From contig CAJJDP010000091.1 in the NCBI GenBank assembly GCA_905182995.1, forward strand, positions 358,743-422,742: a stretch of DNA of 64,000 nt. Reading direction: 5' to 3'. Of this stretch, positions 22,838 through 34,636 are shown piece by piece (position 1 is the stretch's first letter; every line of letters starts with the position of its first letter). A model generated the notes under the pieces. That model did no database searches. It was not told the DNA's origin and saw only the letters and a list, made by a program, of their open reading frames with translations. Position numbers and translations under genes: made by a program. The DNA comes from Paramecium octaurelia (Eukaryota > Ciliophora > Oligohymenophorea > Peniculida > Parameciidae).

Positions 22838-24439
22838 ATGCAATAAATTCCAGATAATTATTATGATGAAGTAATGACCAATATTTCTAGAGTCGCAGTT
22901 GGCCATCATAGCCTTGCAGAAACACAGAAATGAGAGAACTCCCGTAGAAGTGTTTTACATGTCTAAATATTTTAGATAGTTCCAATGTTTTCAGGGATAC
23001 AATGATGAAATCATTAGAAATTGTTGCAGTGTAATTTTTGGCACTTTTAACACTAGAAAATGAGATATGAAGTACTTCATCCAAATCAATTGATATACAA
23101 GAGGTTTGACTAAATTGCTGAGGATTAAAAGAAGTTCTATATCATTTTGTAAGGAGAACTAGGAATCTACTTGTCAGTTGGTTTGTTGCCAGAAAACTTC
23201 AAAGACGTAGAGTTTGTGGAGGTTTCTTCGATCAAAATGTATCAGCACTTTGGACATCAACTATTCTGCATGGCAAAGGAGGATATCTTTGAATAGTAAT
23301 CACCATCTCTAATTAGGTATGGTCTGATAATAAAAGCTAAGAAATAAACATTCGTTGCCACTCTCAACTATCAATATTTTCATGCCTATCTTTACTAATA
23401 AGAACAACGGAAAATGAACTCTGAAATTAGTAGATTGTATGATTTCTGCTTATTTAAGGAAATATAATACAAGGAATTGAAAGTATTATTCAATTACACT
23501 AAGGAAATTCTACATCAATTCTTACTAACAGTCCCATTGTTATAAGGATAAGGTATGCAGTCAAGGAGACCCAGCACATTGTGTGTTTCTCATACTCCGA
23601 GGCTAGTATTCCCTCGTAAGACGAACAAACGAACAAGAAGTTCAAACTCTTGGAATCATCTCTGAAGGAGAGATCATTGGAGAATACGAAATCCTAAACA
23701 ATATCGACTCCAGACCATTCTCTTTGATATGCTAATCCGAAAAAGGCGAAGTTCTCATTTGCGATGCCTAATTGTTTCAAAACTACGTCTTTCAATTGAT
23801 CCGAGAAAACTTAGAATAAACTATTGAAGCCAAATTCAATTTCCATCAGATGGACAAGACCTCTATCAAATTTGAACTCACAAAACTCAATCAACACATT
23901 CATAGAAGATAATCAATTGAGGAAGTATGCAAGCAGAACAAATTTCACTATCTCATGAGGCCACCTCCAAGAAAGATCCATTAATCAAGTAGTGAGTATA
24001 AAGGAAAACCCTCATATTATCAACTCTTCATCAACATCTACAATATTGCAAGTCAACAAACTTAGTAATTATTCAAAATAGCTTTTCTCTTAGATTAGCC
24101 AATGATGAGAGGAAAAGAAGAATCACTCACTATGTCAGGAATACTCTCAAACCTATGTAACAAAAGCTAAAATAAGCCTTGAATGTTTCAGCTAATAAGA
24201 CTGATGAATCTATCAGCAAAAACACCAAAGGATTTCCTCTCCATAATGAAATGCTTATTTAAGCACTAAAGAGAAATAATGATTCAAGATTTAGAAAGAC
24301 CTTCCAAAAAACCCAGAGTTTGGCTTCTATCAGCCCATCAAAAAAACAAAGTAGGCCAGACGTTATTGATTTGGGTGAAAATTTAATAATAAAGAAATAA
24401 TATAAATCAAGTGATAAACTTATATATAATAATTAATGA
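22838..24439 (+). CDS. Tandem cyclic-nucleotide-binding-domain protein (no kinase domain)
   Basis: About 500 residues, with introns of 22 nt (near 22872), 26 nt (near 23034) and 29 nt (24059-24087); one further splice near 23480-23530 is needed but not resolved. A first cNBD has the core FYIILQGELGIYLSVG. A second has VCSQGDPAHCVFLILRGQYS followed by EGEIIGEYEILN and RPFSLICQ, where the phosphate-binding cassette of cAMP/cGMP sites would be G-E-(L/I)-x-L. The canonical Arg and Glu of the cassette are only partly kept, so nucleotide binding is uncertain. A basic Ser-rich tail follows. Resembles CNBD-type proteins of cilia rather than PKA regulatory subunits. Starts 33 nt after the EF-hand gene. 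Confidence 0.75.
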
Positions 24440-25056
24440 AATAATACATTTAATTATAGTCATTTTATTTGCAAGGATCAATCCAGTTTAATATTCGTAC
24501 TTTAATAAAAGAATGCTAATCTCCAGAAAAATTATATCCTCGAAAACACTCCATTATCTTCAGTTTATATTAATATATTCTATCACATAATTATATTCAT
24601 TCTTTAAATTTAGCGTTTACTTGAAACTTTAGTATTTTATGCTAAGATACTTAAAAGATCCATTAATCAATCCACTAAAATATTAATTTCATATAATAAA
24701 AATTAAATGGAGGATTAGCTTCTAATCCCCACCAAATCTTCTTATTTTCAAAATATGAAGATTACTAATAGTAGATAATTCAAAAAATATAAATATACTA
24801 ACTAAAGTTAATTCATGAAAGGATAATCAAAAACTTTACTCAGTATTAAATTAATACAAATCACAAGTGGTCCCAAGAGTAATTAATTCAAGATAAAATT
24901 AAATGATACTTAGCTGAATAACTTTTAAATACCAAATTAATATGGGTGATATTGTATCTAGAAGGAGATTGGTATTATACTATCTTAAACGCCAATTAGA
25001 AAATACAATATAAATTTATTAATGATTTATATTATAAGAAAAATTAATCAAAAAAA
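24440..25056. other. Intergenic, nothing identified
   Basis: AT-rich spacer between a plus-strand gene end and the tRNA-Ile gene. Frames are interrupted throughout. Confidence 0.5.
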
Positions 25057-25130
25057 TGGTTTCGGAGGGGATCGAACCCTCGACCGTCAGCTTATTAGAC
25101 TGACGCTCTAACCAACTGAGCTACGAAACC
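25057..25130 (-). tRNA. tRNA-Ile (anticodon AAU)
   Basis: 74 nt on the minus strand. The acceptor stem GGTTTCG pairs with CGAAACC. The D-arm is GCTCAGTTGGTTAGAGC. The anticodon arm TCAGT-CTAATAA-GCTGA gives anticodon AAT (wobble inosine in the mature tRNA). The T-arm GGGTTCGATCCCC is canonical. No intron and no encoded CCA. Confidence 0.95.
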
Positions 25131-25419
25131 TGTATTGATATAAATATTTCTAATTTTCATAAATATATGTAGGAATAACAATAAGATATATATAGAGTAA
25201 TATAAATTAAAAATAAGCAAATTACCGATTTCTATTATATTTTTATAAAAATTAAACTATTATAAAAGCTTTAATATAAATAGGTCCATTAAAATGCTAA
25301 TCCTTAAATATTATAAATTGATTCATTATTCATTTATATCACTTATTCCAATATCAATTACTTTCAGGATAATATTTTGATCTTATTACTGAATCTAAAA
25401 TCCTATTTTAATTATCAAG

Positions 25420-26480
25420 ATGTAACAAAAAGAAGAACATTGTAAATGCTCAAAGTCAGAAATTTAAAGCTTACGTTTCGAATGCAAACATATGGCTTAT
25501 TATTCTTTGTTAATAAATCAATTAATTGCTATAATTTATTAATAATCTTATTAGAATATTGCATAATGAAGATTTCTAGTTTGATAGAAGAAATTATTGA
25601 AACAGGTTCCCAAGGAAAAGAACTTATAAAGGATGCTTTTATCATCGGCATCGCTTGGGGAAGATAGTATGAATTATTCATATACATACTAGACAATTGC
25701 GCACCCTTGAAGATTTATAGTCAGCTATAAAATTCATATTAAAAGTAAACGAAAAAATTGACAATTCTTTGGAAAGTCCATTTAGCAAAGAAGATAAATA
25801 TGAAAATTTTGTAGTTGATTATGTAATGATCCATCTTTATAAAGAATTTTGCATTATTCACCAAACCTGGTGCAATAAAACTATGTTAGACAACACCTCC
25901 ATAAAAGAAGACGTAAGAGAATTAGTAACCAATCAAAAATTAAAAATCGAATTCTCCATTTTATTTTTAAGGTTCTCCACAAAAAACATAGTATGCATAA
26001 ACCTCAAAAATGTGTTAATTGTGTAACTTTGTTATTGATACAAAGACAAATGATCAAAAAGCAGTACTCTTGAGATGCAGCCATCAATTTCATTTTTTAT
26101 GTTTATCAATATCAACATTTGCTTAAGGCAATCACTGCCCAATTTGTTAAGAACAATTAGAAAAAAAATACCCTGAATATATTTTTGATCAATTACCTCA
26201 ATAACTTAAATCTAGTTGCCCATAAATAGGTTGTTCAAATTCTTTTTTATATTATGGTTAGGATGTCTTTGATTGCTCATTCTGCAAAACGTAATGGTGT
26301 TTAAAATGCAAGAAAAAATATCATAAGAATTAAGCATGTACTTTTGAAATAGATCATTTTGAAATGAGGCTTGGATAAAAATTTAAATATTGCTTAAACT
26401 GTAACAAAGTGTTATTCTTAACTGAGCTACCCTAAGATTCCAATAATTAAGGAATTATGCCACTGCATTGTGAAAAATGA
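25420..26480 (+). CDS. RING/IBR (RBR-like) putative E3 ubiquitin ligase
   Basis: Gene between ATG 25420 and TGA 26478-26480. The 3' half is clear: a RING-type pattern CVNC, then RCSHQFHFLCLS and HCPIC (joined by a 23-nt intron near 26025), followed by an IBR-like zinc module (SSCPQIGCSN, FDCSFCKTQWCLKCKKKYH, ACTFE) and a final KYCLNCNKVL. RBR ligases transfer ubiquitin through a Cys in the third (Rcat) module; here the region after CLNC is short and the catalytic Cys cannot be identified. The 5' half contains a Cys/His-rich start (HCKCS, FECKH) and needs introns I could not place securely, so exon limits there are provisional. Confidence 0.65.
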
Positions 26481-27373
26481 TGATTATTAAATATTTAGAG
26501 TATTTTCATATTCAAAAAATATAAAAAGTATATAACTATAATGAAATGAAATGATTCACATTGTAAAACTTTTAGATCAATACTCGAAGCACAATATAAT
26601 CTTAAAAAACAGAGAAATTGACAATTAAAAGTTGTATAAAACAGATTATTTTTTAATATGAAAATATAATTTCTATCAGAAAAAGAAATTATTTTTTTCA
26701 TAAAGGGAAATTAAAAATTTATTAGTCATAAACTTGAATCTATATCAAATCCTTCTTGGTTAGAGTTTTGAACTTAAAAAATGATAGAAATAGAAATGAA
26801 GAATCATACAACCCTAGTTCTTTAGAGAAGAACAGAACTTTTTTTATTTAATTCTAAAAAACACAAGAATGTTAATGAAAAGTATTAAATATAAGAAGAA
26901 CTATAAGATTGAAACAGAACATTGAAAGAATAGATTATAAACAAAAAGAAACAAACTATCCTTAATAAATTTTAAAAATATAAGAAATTATAAAAATAAT
27001 TTTGATATCAATTTAAATTAAGAATTGGTAGTAACAGTGAGAGATTATAAATTTAAGGTAGAGAGATTGATGTATTTGATTGGGATAAAAATATTGTGAT
27101 ATAAGAAAATTGGCATATTATTATATATGATGACACTATACCTCATTAGATTACATTTAATAATATATGGGAATTATTTTGAGTGGGGTTCTGAATAGAA
27201 GTAGAAACTAAGGATGTTACTACCAGAAATGGAAAATATTGAATGATTATCTAATATTTATAAATTATGAATTTAGGCATGCATTTACTTGATAAACTAC
27301 AGTTAATAGTCAAAAATATTATTATGAACTATAATACTTAATTTGATATGCTAATCGTTGTAATATATCAATC
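26481..27373. other. AT-rich intergenic region, nothing identified
   Basis: About 890 nt between convergent genes, TGA-rich in all frames. No RNA or repeat array seen. Confidence 0.5.
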
Positions 27374-27737
27374 TCATTTGACACCATGGTAAATGGTCCA
27401 TTCCTTAGGAAATAGATCATTTCTAAATCTTCCCTTTTCATGATAATGATAAAAGGGTGTCTTCAAAGTGCTCATAACTTTTTGTTAAATTTTCATGGCT
27501 TCCAATTTTGCTCTGTATTTTTGGGACTCTGCTTCTGAGGTATCAAAACGATCTAAGGCGATTTTAGTTTATGGATGATCAACACCATATTTTGCCTAAA
27601 AATGAAAGCTCAAATACCACTGCTTAGGCCAAGTCTTCCGCTTCGTTGCCTTTAGTGATAGGTTATTATGGTAGGTATTTTCTAAAGAAATGACGAATCA
27701 ACTTCCTAGTGATAATATAATTAGGTGGAGGACCCAT
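27374..27737 (-). CDS. Small conserved-looking protein, possibly mitochondrial
   Basis: 113 residues from ATG 27737 to TGA 27374-27376 with one 22-nt intron. The N-terminus is basic and free of acidic residues for ~25 positions (ITRKLIRHFFRKYLP), like a mitochondrial presequence. The rest is charged, with KYGVDHPQTKIALDRF and a Tyr/His-rich end (FYHYHEKGRFRNDLFPKEW). The size and composition would suit a mitochondrial ribosomal or respiratory-complex accessory subunit, but I do not recognise the family. Its start codon is 12 nt from the divergent exchanger gene. Confidence 0.6.
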
Positions 27738-27749
27738 AATTAAATTTTA
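27738..27749. promoter_or_regulatory. 12-nt divergent intergenic segment (start codon to start codon)
   Basis: Only 12 nt separate the ATG of the small minus-strand gene from the inferred ATG of the exchanger. If both starts are right, the promoters overlap coding sequence. The exchanger start depends on a 38-nt intron and is less certain. Confidence 0.3.
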
Positions 27750-28976
27750 ATGATAATATTGAGTGCATTATTCTTTTACGTGCTTTCAGGATAGACATAC
27801 TTGAGTAATGATTACTTGATGCGTACTACTTTAATAACCTAGCTTGTCTCGAGTCTTTATCTACGAAATGGCATCTAAGTGAGACAGGAACGGGCATTTT
27901 GATGGCTCTGGGGATGTCAATACCAGAATTGACAACTAATATTTTGTCCTGTTTCAAGTCCTCTAGAATTGGATACGGATTTGGAGCAATAGTGGGCAGT
28001 GGAGTTTTCGGTATTTAGATTAGTATCAACAAGACTTTACTGTTTGTTTTGGTTTGATGTCACTGTTCTCAAACTATTATCACAAGAGGGCTTTGAGAAT
28101 GAATCTAAAGGCATTGATGAGAGACATCTATGTATACTTGCTCACACTGTTATTTTTGACTTTCGTCTTCTGGGATTACGAAGTAACAATGTAATGAATA
28201 TCAATATAGATCTCCCTCACAGAAGCCTTGATTCTTACACTCTTCTATCCATCCTATTTGCTATACTCTTTGGTTCAAATGGAATAGAAGGACGATTTCC
28301 AACTCTCGCACCAAAAGCATCACTTCCCAACTCTATTGCAATTCCTCGATTTTCATCCTGAGCAAGCTGAAGATTTGGATGTGGATGGCAAGGAAATCGG
28401 ACAAGAGAATCAGTAGGAACAAGTATAAGAAGAGTAACAACCATCCAAAATATTATTGCCCTTTACACTGCTATTCAAGTTTACAATTCCAAAACACCCA
28501 GAATTTGCGTTTATTATAATTTCATTCTATTGTTTTCTTACTGTCAATGTTACGATGACTGTGGTTGATGAATTTGTTGAGTAGTTCTCAGTGAGTCCTG
28601 CCTTTGTTGGACTAACAATAGCAAGTTGGGGAGGCAACATCCAAGGTATATTCGATATATATTAGATATTTTAAATGCATCGCTTGCTGCAAAGAATAAA
28701 AAAACTGAGTTGGCTACTTCGAGTATAATTGGCAGTCAAATCATGAATTTATAAATTTGCCTAGGATTTCCTTGGGTGTTGACTATGTTGATTTGGCAAA
28801 GGAATATAACGTTTTATGATGAAACTATATCATAATCAATGTTGGCCATCATGACGGTGGTGCTCACTTCGTTCTTCTTGATGTTATAACAGAAACTGAG
28901 ATTGACGTACAAATTGGGAGTGATGTTGCTGAGCATTTATCTTCTGTATTTTATTTATGAATTACTATAACAATGA
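27750..28976 (+). CDS. K+-dependent Na+/Ca2+ exchanger-like (CaCA superfamily) transporter
   Basis: About 375 residues. After a hydrophobic N-terminal helix and a probable 38-nt intron (about 27797-27834), the alpha-1 repeat reads SETGTGILMALGMSIPELTTN followed by AIVGSGVFDF, matching the (A/G)xGxSxPEL and GSxxFN pattern of CaCA exchangers. The alpha-2 repeat is VGLTIASWGGNIQDILNASLA with SSIIGSQIMNL. Between them lies an acidic Gln-rich cytosolic loop. Introns near 28013 (23 nt), 28183 (27 nt) and 28647 (20 nt) restore the frame. Role: electrogenic exchange of Ca2+ for Na+ (and K+) or H+. Ion preference is not readable, and the acidic alpha-2 residue is changed (GGN where NCKX has GTS), so transport properties may differ. 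Confidence 0.75.
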
Positions 28977-29011
28977 TATAATATTTATATGTCTATATAA
29001 TCATGATTTTT

Positions 29012-31247
29012 TCATACTGGGGGCATCTGCCTTATTTGGTATTATCTAGAACCTTATTAGGATCTATTTCTATTCGACTTTTTGCCAAAATCCTGCATCA
29101 GAAGTTCAGGTTTAAATTTCAATTCAGAAGAAGAGTGTCTTTGTTATTGACTCAGATCTGTTGGTATTTCCAATTCTAGCTTTTTCAAATTGTAGTGGGA
29201 TGAATTCGAAGAAGAAGGAGCAAATATATTGTAGGTCTTTTTCGTATTTTCTACTTCCAACAACAACGTAGAGATACGAGCATTGAGTCCTCTAATGGTT
29301 TCATTCAGTTTTTAGATCTCAATCTATTTTTTATTCAATTAGAACTCTAATTGATTGATACTCGATTTATCTTACTTCTACTCATTCAATAAGTCAGATA
29401 TTTTCTACTTATTGACCTGATCTTTCTCTTGGAAGTCAGATAATGAGAGTTTTAGATTCTCGATTTCTCTTTTGAGAATATCAATTTGTTTCTGATGATC
29501 TGAATTATTCTATGAGATTGCATTTTCAAATTCATGTTTCATCTGTCTTTAAGTATTCCTTTCCTCATAGATATCATGATCGTATTTCTTTCTCAAATTC
29601 ATGATCTCCTCCGAAGCTATTTCTAACAATTTCGTCTTCTCATCCCCACTTAATTTAGATTAATCTATGATCTATTGCAATTGCTTTTATTCCTGTTTCT
29701 ACTAATCCAATTAAAAGGAGAATTATTGAGTTAACAATTAAGTCCTATAATTGTAATCACTTTATAATTTATTTTTAAACTCTTCAAATTCTGCCAATTG
29801 TCTCTATAAATCCTACTTCTGTTAAGTAATAAGGACTTGTTTTTCTTAAGCGAATTAATTGTACATCTATTACTTTTCCTTATTGTATTCTTCGTTATTA
29901 TTAATGATATTTTATTCCAATTGTTTTATTAGTTAAGTCTGATTTTCGATCTTTAATTCTAGGTTTTCGACATATTAAATATGAACTGGATCCTCATACT
30001 ATTAAGAGTAATCCTTTTGCTAATACTGAGCAACTTCTTTGATATCGACCTGTTTACCAAGTAATTTCTCGTATTTAACCCTTTGAATTTACATCTATTC
30101 ATTCAAACTCTTGAGTTGTTGATTATGTTGAATGTTGATCTTTTCAATTTCAACAAGATGCTCTTATTACAACACTTTCCTTAAATTGTTATACTGATTC
30201 TTGACTTACAATAGTTCTTGAATTTGGTCCTCTTATTGGGTCAATTGCTACTTTAATTTGATCTCTCTCTTTTCATCTAAAGATACCTTATTTTTGAAGA
30301 ATGTCAATTCAGTTTATAGTTCCTCAATAGTTTTTTCATTTTTAGACATCTGTTGTTTATCTGAGATAACCCCAGCTTTCATATCTTTCATTTTCTGATT
30401 ATTGGATTCAAGTGTTCTTTCCATGGATTCCTTTTATTGTTTCAACTGATGAATATTTTATTTCATCTCCGACACCTACGATGTCAATAACTTGTTTTCC
30501 TATATCATCTGTCTGTATTTGGCTTCCAACTTCTACTACTGTAATTCCAACTCATTCTTGAACACCTAATTGTCAGTCTCAATCTATGCATTTAATTTAG
30601 AGATTGTAGTCTCATACTATACCTATTTGTCCTTTAGTTCTTAATCAAACTTCTTTGTCCTCTCCACTTTTTAAATGAGTTCCTGATTCTAATCTAACTC
30701 CCATTGCAGTTATTTCTTCATCTGCTCCAATTCCTACTCTTTCTCGTAGTTCTAATAGGTGAGCACTTTGATTTGCTCATCCAATGAGAGTTTCTCACTG
30801 CGAAATTGCTGCTTCTCCTTTTATAACTATTCATTTAAAGTGGTTTGGGATTGCTGATACATTTAACACTCGTCTTCCCTTTGTTGAGCACTCTGAGTCA
30901 AGTTAAACTGCAGTCTCTCTATTTGTTCTTGCAACGAATCGATTTTCTCATGATCCTTGTTTATTTGGGCCTTGATCAACCCGAACAACTATTGGAAATC
31001 AATGAGTTTGGCCTTCAACTGTAGATCCTTGTCCAACTCGTCTATCACCAATTGCAAGTTGTCCTCCACTTGGAATTTCATTTTGTGCAGTCTATCTTTA
31101 AGCATACTATTTTCTTGGTGCAAAGGCTACAATTATAGGGAATCCCATTACCACTATCTTTCGATGGAACTAAGATGTTTTTGTGTCTCTCACCTGTTCA
31201 AACTCCAAGGCTTTTGAATTCTGACTAACTGATCTTTATCTGATCAT
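29012..31247 (-). CDS. Long coiled-coil protein
   Basis: About 735 residues from ATG 31247 to TGA 29012-29014, with a 25-nt intron near 31130. After a basic ~45-residue head (VSQNSKALEFEQVRDT), the protein is nearly all heptad coiled coil, Gln/Glu/Leu-rich, up to the last ~80 residues. These are Ser/Asn/basic-rich (KKLELEIPTDLSQQQRHSS) with a KSNRNRSQQGSRQYQ end. Proteins of this build are usually structural (basal body, centrosome-like or cortical). No Hook, SMC, golgin or kinesin head is present, and I cannot assign a family. Confidence 0.8.
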
Positions 31248-31400
31248 TTATTTAATTATTGTACTGTAAATGAAATTCACATGCCCATAAAAGGAACACT
31301 TAATAAAATTTTCATCGGTTTGGGATTACCTCAACCATCTGCAAAAATGCCACATCATAAACGAGCGAATCAATACCTGTGGTGAAACCAGAAAGTATCA

Positions 31401-32922
31401 ATGTCCATTAAATAGAATAGTGAATATCATTTTTGCGCCTTTTGCTTACAAGTGTTCGAATTACAAACGGAAAGGGATCACCATATCTCAATGTGCAAAA
31501 AGGAGAACCGCACCCCAATTCTCAAAGATTCTAAGGTAATTTAAAATCATTATCAGCAAAAGTCCGCAATCCCATTGGGAAGAACGGGATCGTCGAAGAT
31601 TTAAGAAATGATCAAGCAATACAAAAGCCGTCCCCATGCCTAAAAGTAAGTGATTATGATGAAGGAAGAAGCCTATGATATTTTTGATTAAGATGTCGTG
31701 ATCACGGCAGATCCCCGATTGAGCATCCCCAAAATCGAATTCAATCAAATCAAAGCCACAAACATATCAAGAATTGATAGGATCTCCTTTAATTTATTAG
31801 GCGGACACGCTAAAATGGAAGCAGCCTATTTTAAACTACACAATAATTATAAATTAGAATAAGTCAATCGAGATTACTCCTTCAAAATTAAGTAGGATAA
31901 ACTCAAACAAATCTAAATCACACACAATTTCTAAATAACCAAAAGATTGCTTGAAGAATCCAAAGTCTTAGAATTCTGCGAATCAAAACTAGATAAAAAT
32001 CCAGAAATCTATTTACAAGTCATTTAAAATCAAGGCTAAAAATAATTCTGGCTCTTGATCCCAGAATCATAGAATTTGGTTAAAGACTTTTGTTTTGATG
32101 AACCCTGGTGTATTTTCAATATTGTTGTACTCCAATCCACCAATCAAAACACTAACAACTCAATCCAAATGTCCACTGAAAAATAAGATCCAATCATCTA
32201 ACAATTGTTAATGTAAATCTAAAAGTAAGAAGAAGAAAGTTTGTTACTGAAAGTGAAACTACAAAATAGTTTTAAAGAGATAGAGCAAGCAAAAGATATG
32301 AATTAAACAATGATATTGGCATAAGATAAAAAAGAAACTTTGCTAGTCTAACTGCAAATTAAATTAAGGGAAATGGACCTGGGGTTTGAAAGCATCAAAG
32401 AGCAATATAATGCTATAAATGTAAAAAAATTAGAGGAAGCAGAATCAAATTTGGCTGGGTTCTATAATAATCAGAGATAACTTGAAACCTACAAGTCATC
32501 TATGAGGAGGGAAGAACTAAGCATTGACTATCTACAAAAAATAAGAAATCTAACGACAACTAAAGAATAATTACAAAATAAAAAGGATTAAATAGTGGAT
32601 TAATGTGAGAGTTTGAAGAACCAAATCGCAATACAACAAAGCTAAACGAATGAAAAACTAGCCAAAGCCTCAGCTACTAAGAAAAGGGTAATCTTTTATT
32701 TCAACTTAGATTTAAATGATTAAATAATTGTTATGTATTCAATGCAAACAAGCCGAACGGAATGTGATTTAGTTCCCCTGTTAACACTTCCTGTTTTGCG
32801 AGACATGCTTCCTAACCAAAATATCTACTAATCATTTTTCATGTCCTCTCTATGAGGTTCAAGAATGCCAAGTTGAATAACTATCCTCTAAGTATAAAAC
32901 TGCCAATATCATAACCCTCTGA
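31401..32922 (+). CDS. C2HC zinc finger - coiled coil - RING protein
   Basis: About 490 residues; introns of 21 nt (near 31536) and 22 nt (near 32690). The N-terminus has a C2HC-type finger: FCAFCLQVFELQTERDHHIS then MC. The middle (about residues 180-420) is coiled coil. The C-terminus has a RING-like module: CIQC, then FPCQHFLFCETC and CPLY. Seven of the eight usual zinc ligands are present, but the last C-x2-C is C-x2-Y. The start is set at 31401 because the upstream in-frame codons contain a TGA just before it. Likely an E3-type or scaffold protein; not recognised as a known orthologue. Confidence 0.75.
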
Positions 32923-32986
32923 CAAATTATATCCTTCCTATAACAATAGAATTAAATATAACTATTAATTTATTAAACAAGTAACA

Positions 32987-33676
32987 ATGACTGATACGTA
33001 AAATGTTTTATTGACTTGCCAGTATGGAAAAAATCTTTAAAATACAATTTAAGTGCAGGAAGCAAACCAAAATTAGAAGCTCTCATAAAATCCAAAAATA
33101 AAAATTCTAAGCGAATCCAAATATATGGAAAAAGAACTCAATTCATAATAAAAATAAGAATAAACATTTTAATAAGCATAACCCACATCACTCGGTCAAA
33201 TAAATTACTCAAACCAATAGGTTAATAATCTGGAGTAGACTTAAATTAACAATACAAGAATTTTTTAGTAAACCATCAATTTTAATTAATCATTAATGAA
33301 AACTATGGTCTCAATCTGTAAAAACTGCTCCGGAAGCATCAATCAGGATTGCATTTCCTTACCCTGCTTGCATTCATATCATAAGGAATGTTTATTTTAA
33401 ATAATATAGAGCAATATTGATATCGATCAAGTATCCATATTATGTGTGTGTAAGCTTAAAGTTCCTTAACATTAAATCTTATAAATGATTTGCGGAAATA
33501 AGCAACTAAAGAAAAAGTATTTTATGGTTCAGTTATTTGATATAATTATAAGAGCTTCTCCCTAAGTTTAACAGAGTTTATTGGGATAGGCGAAATGCAC
33601 TCCATCATTCTTGAAGAACCTTTTGAATGAGTTGATGATTGAAGATGATACTCCTTAAAGAATATCGATGAAATGA
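32987..33676 (+). CDS. RING-like zinc-binding protein, Gln/Asn-rich N-terminus
   Basis: 229 residues in one uninterrupted frame (many TAA/TAG Gln codons), ATG 32987 to TGA 33674-33676. The N-terminal ~110 residues are Gln/Asn-rich low complexity. A RING/IBR-like pattern follows: CKNCSGSINQDCISLPCLHS with YHKEC and LCVCK. A Lys-rich C-terminus follows. Starts 64 nt after the previous RING gene on the same strand. Zinc binding is likely; ubiquitin ligase activity is only inferred. Confidence 0.7.
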
Positions 33677-33835
33677 ATTAATTATATAACATAATATCCT
33701 AACTTAATAAACTTTGTTGATATCTTAACATGAAAGCCACTTTGCAATAAACAAAATGTGTGGTAGTTACATGTTGTTTCATACCAACCTTAAATTGATT
33801 ATAAAATTACATATAATTAATAAGTTATATTTTAG

Positions 33836-34596
33836 ATGTCAGAATGTATTTACAGATTGTAGAATGAGGAGCAATTTGTTGAGGAACCAAAAAAAACTAG
33901 TCAAAATCAAAAAAGGTATAAGTCTTAGCATCCAGGAAATCTTCCTCCTTCCTATTCTACTTTTAACACAAAAAATACAACTCTTAGTATTAATAATATC
34001 AATGGCAATAAAATACTACATAAAGGCTATTTAAAGCATCATGCATTGTGGGGAAAACCAAAAAACTTTGAAGTTACTGATGAGTTGATGTTTCCTCTAG
34101 GTCTTATTAAACCTGAAGATTGTGCTCTTAAAAAACCAAATATTCCTAATCATTTTAAACAGAAGGTTGACATGGACAAATTCAAAGAGTATTTAGAGGC
34201 TAAACCCAAACGACCTAAGTCTGCTGGACAGAAACCTAAATAAATGGATTACTTCAAAAAGGATACTTTTGGCAAAGTTCCTGAATACTTAGAAAAGATG
34301 AAAAATGACAAATTAGAAAAATAAAGAGAAGAAGAGGAGGAGATCAGAAGGAAGAAGAAGGAAAAGGAGGATCAAAAAGTTAAGAAGGGAGATGTATTCA
34401 AAATAATGTAACAGCTTCTTCAAAAGAAGGAGGAACTACTCAAAGAATTTGCTCAATATAGTCATAAAAGAGATATGACTCAGTAAACAAAGCTTAAGTA
34501 AATAAAATATAGATAAGTAGAAAGGAAGAATTAGAAAAGAGGTTAAATTAAATGGATGGAGACATAAAAAAGTTGGAAAGACTTTACAATCATTGA
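33836..34596 (+). CDS. ENKUR: Enkurin
   Basis: About 245 residues, with a 20-nt intron near 34499 (ending AAG). The N-terminal half has the enkurin RYKSQHPGNLPPSYSTFN block. The middle carries FGKVPEYLEKMKND, and the C-terminal enkurin domain ends with KKEELLKEFAQYS, RKEELEKRLNQMDGDIKKLE. The length matches the ~255 residues usual for the family. Enkurin (FAP106 in Chlamydomonas) is a microtubule inner protein of ciliary doublets. Start chosen at 33836 (MSECIYRLQNEEQ), which opens the conserved N-terminus directly. The tail is convergent with the next gene, 40 nt away. Confidence 0.88.
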
Positions 34597-34636
34597 ATTT
34601 ATATATATATATTATTATTATTAAATAAAAAATAAT

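Noticed and set aside
31270-31400. Possible upstream exon for the zinc-finger/RING gene starting near 31281
   Set aside because: That frame ends in TGA just before 31401 and no good intron joins it to the main frame, so ATG 31401 was kept as start.
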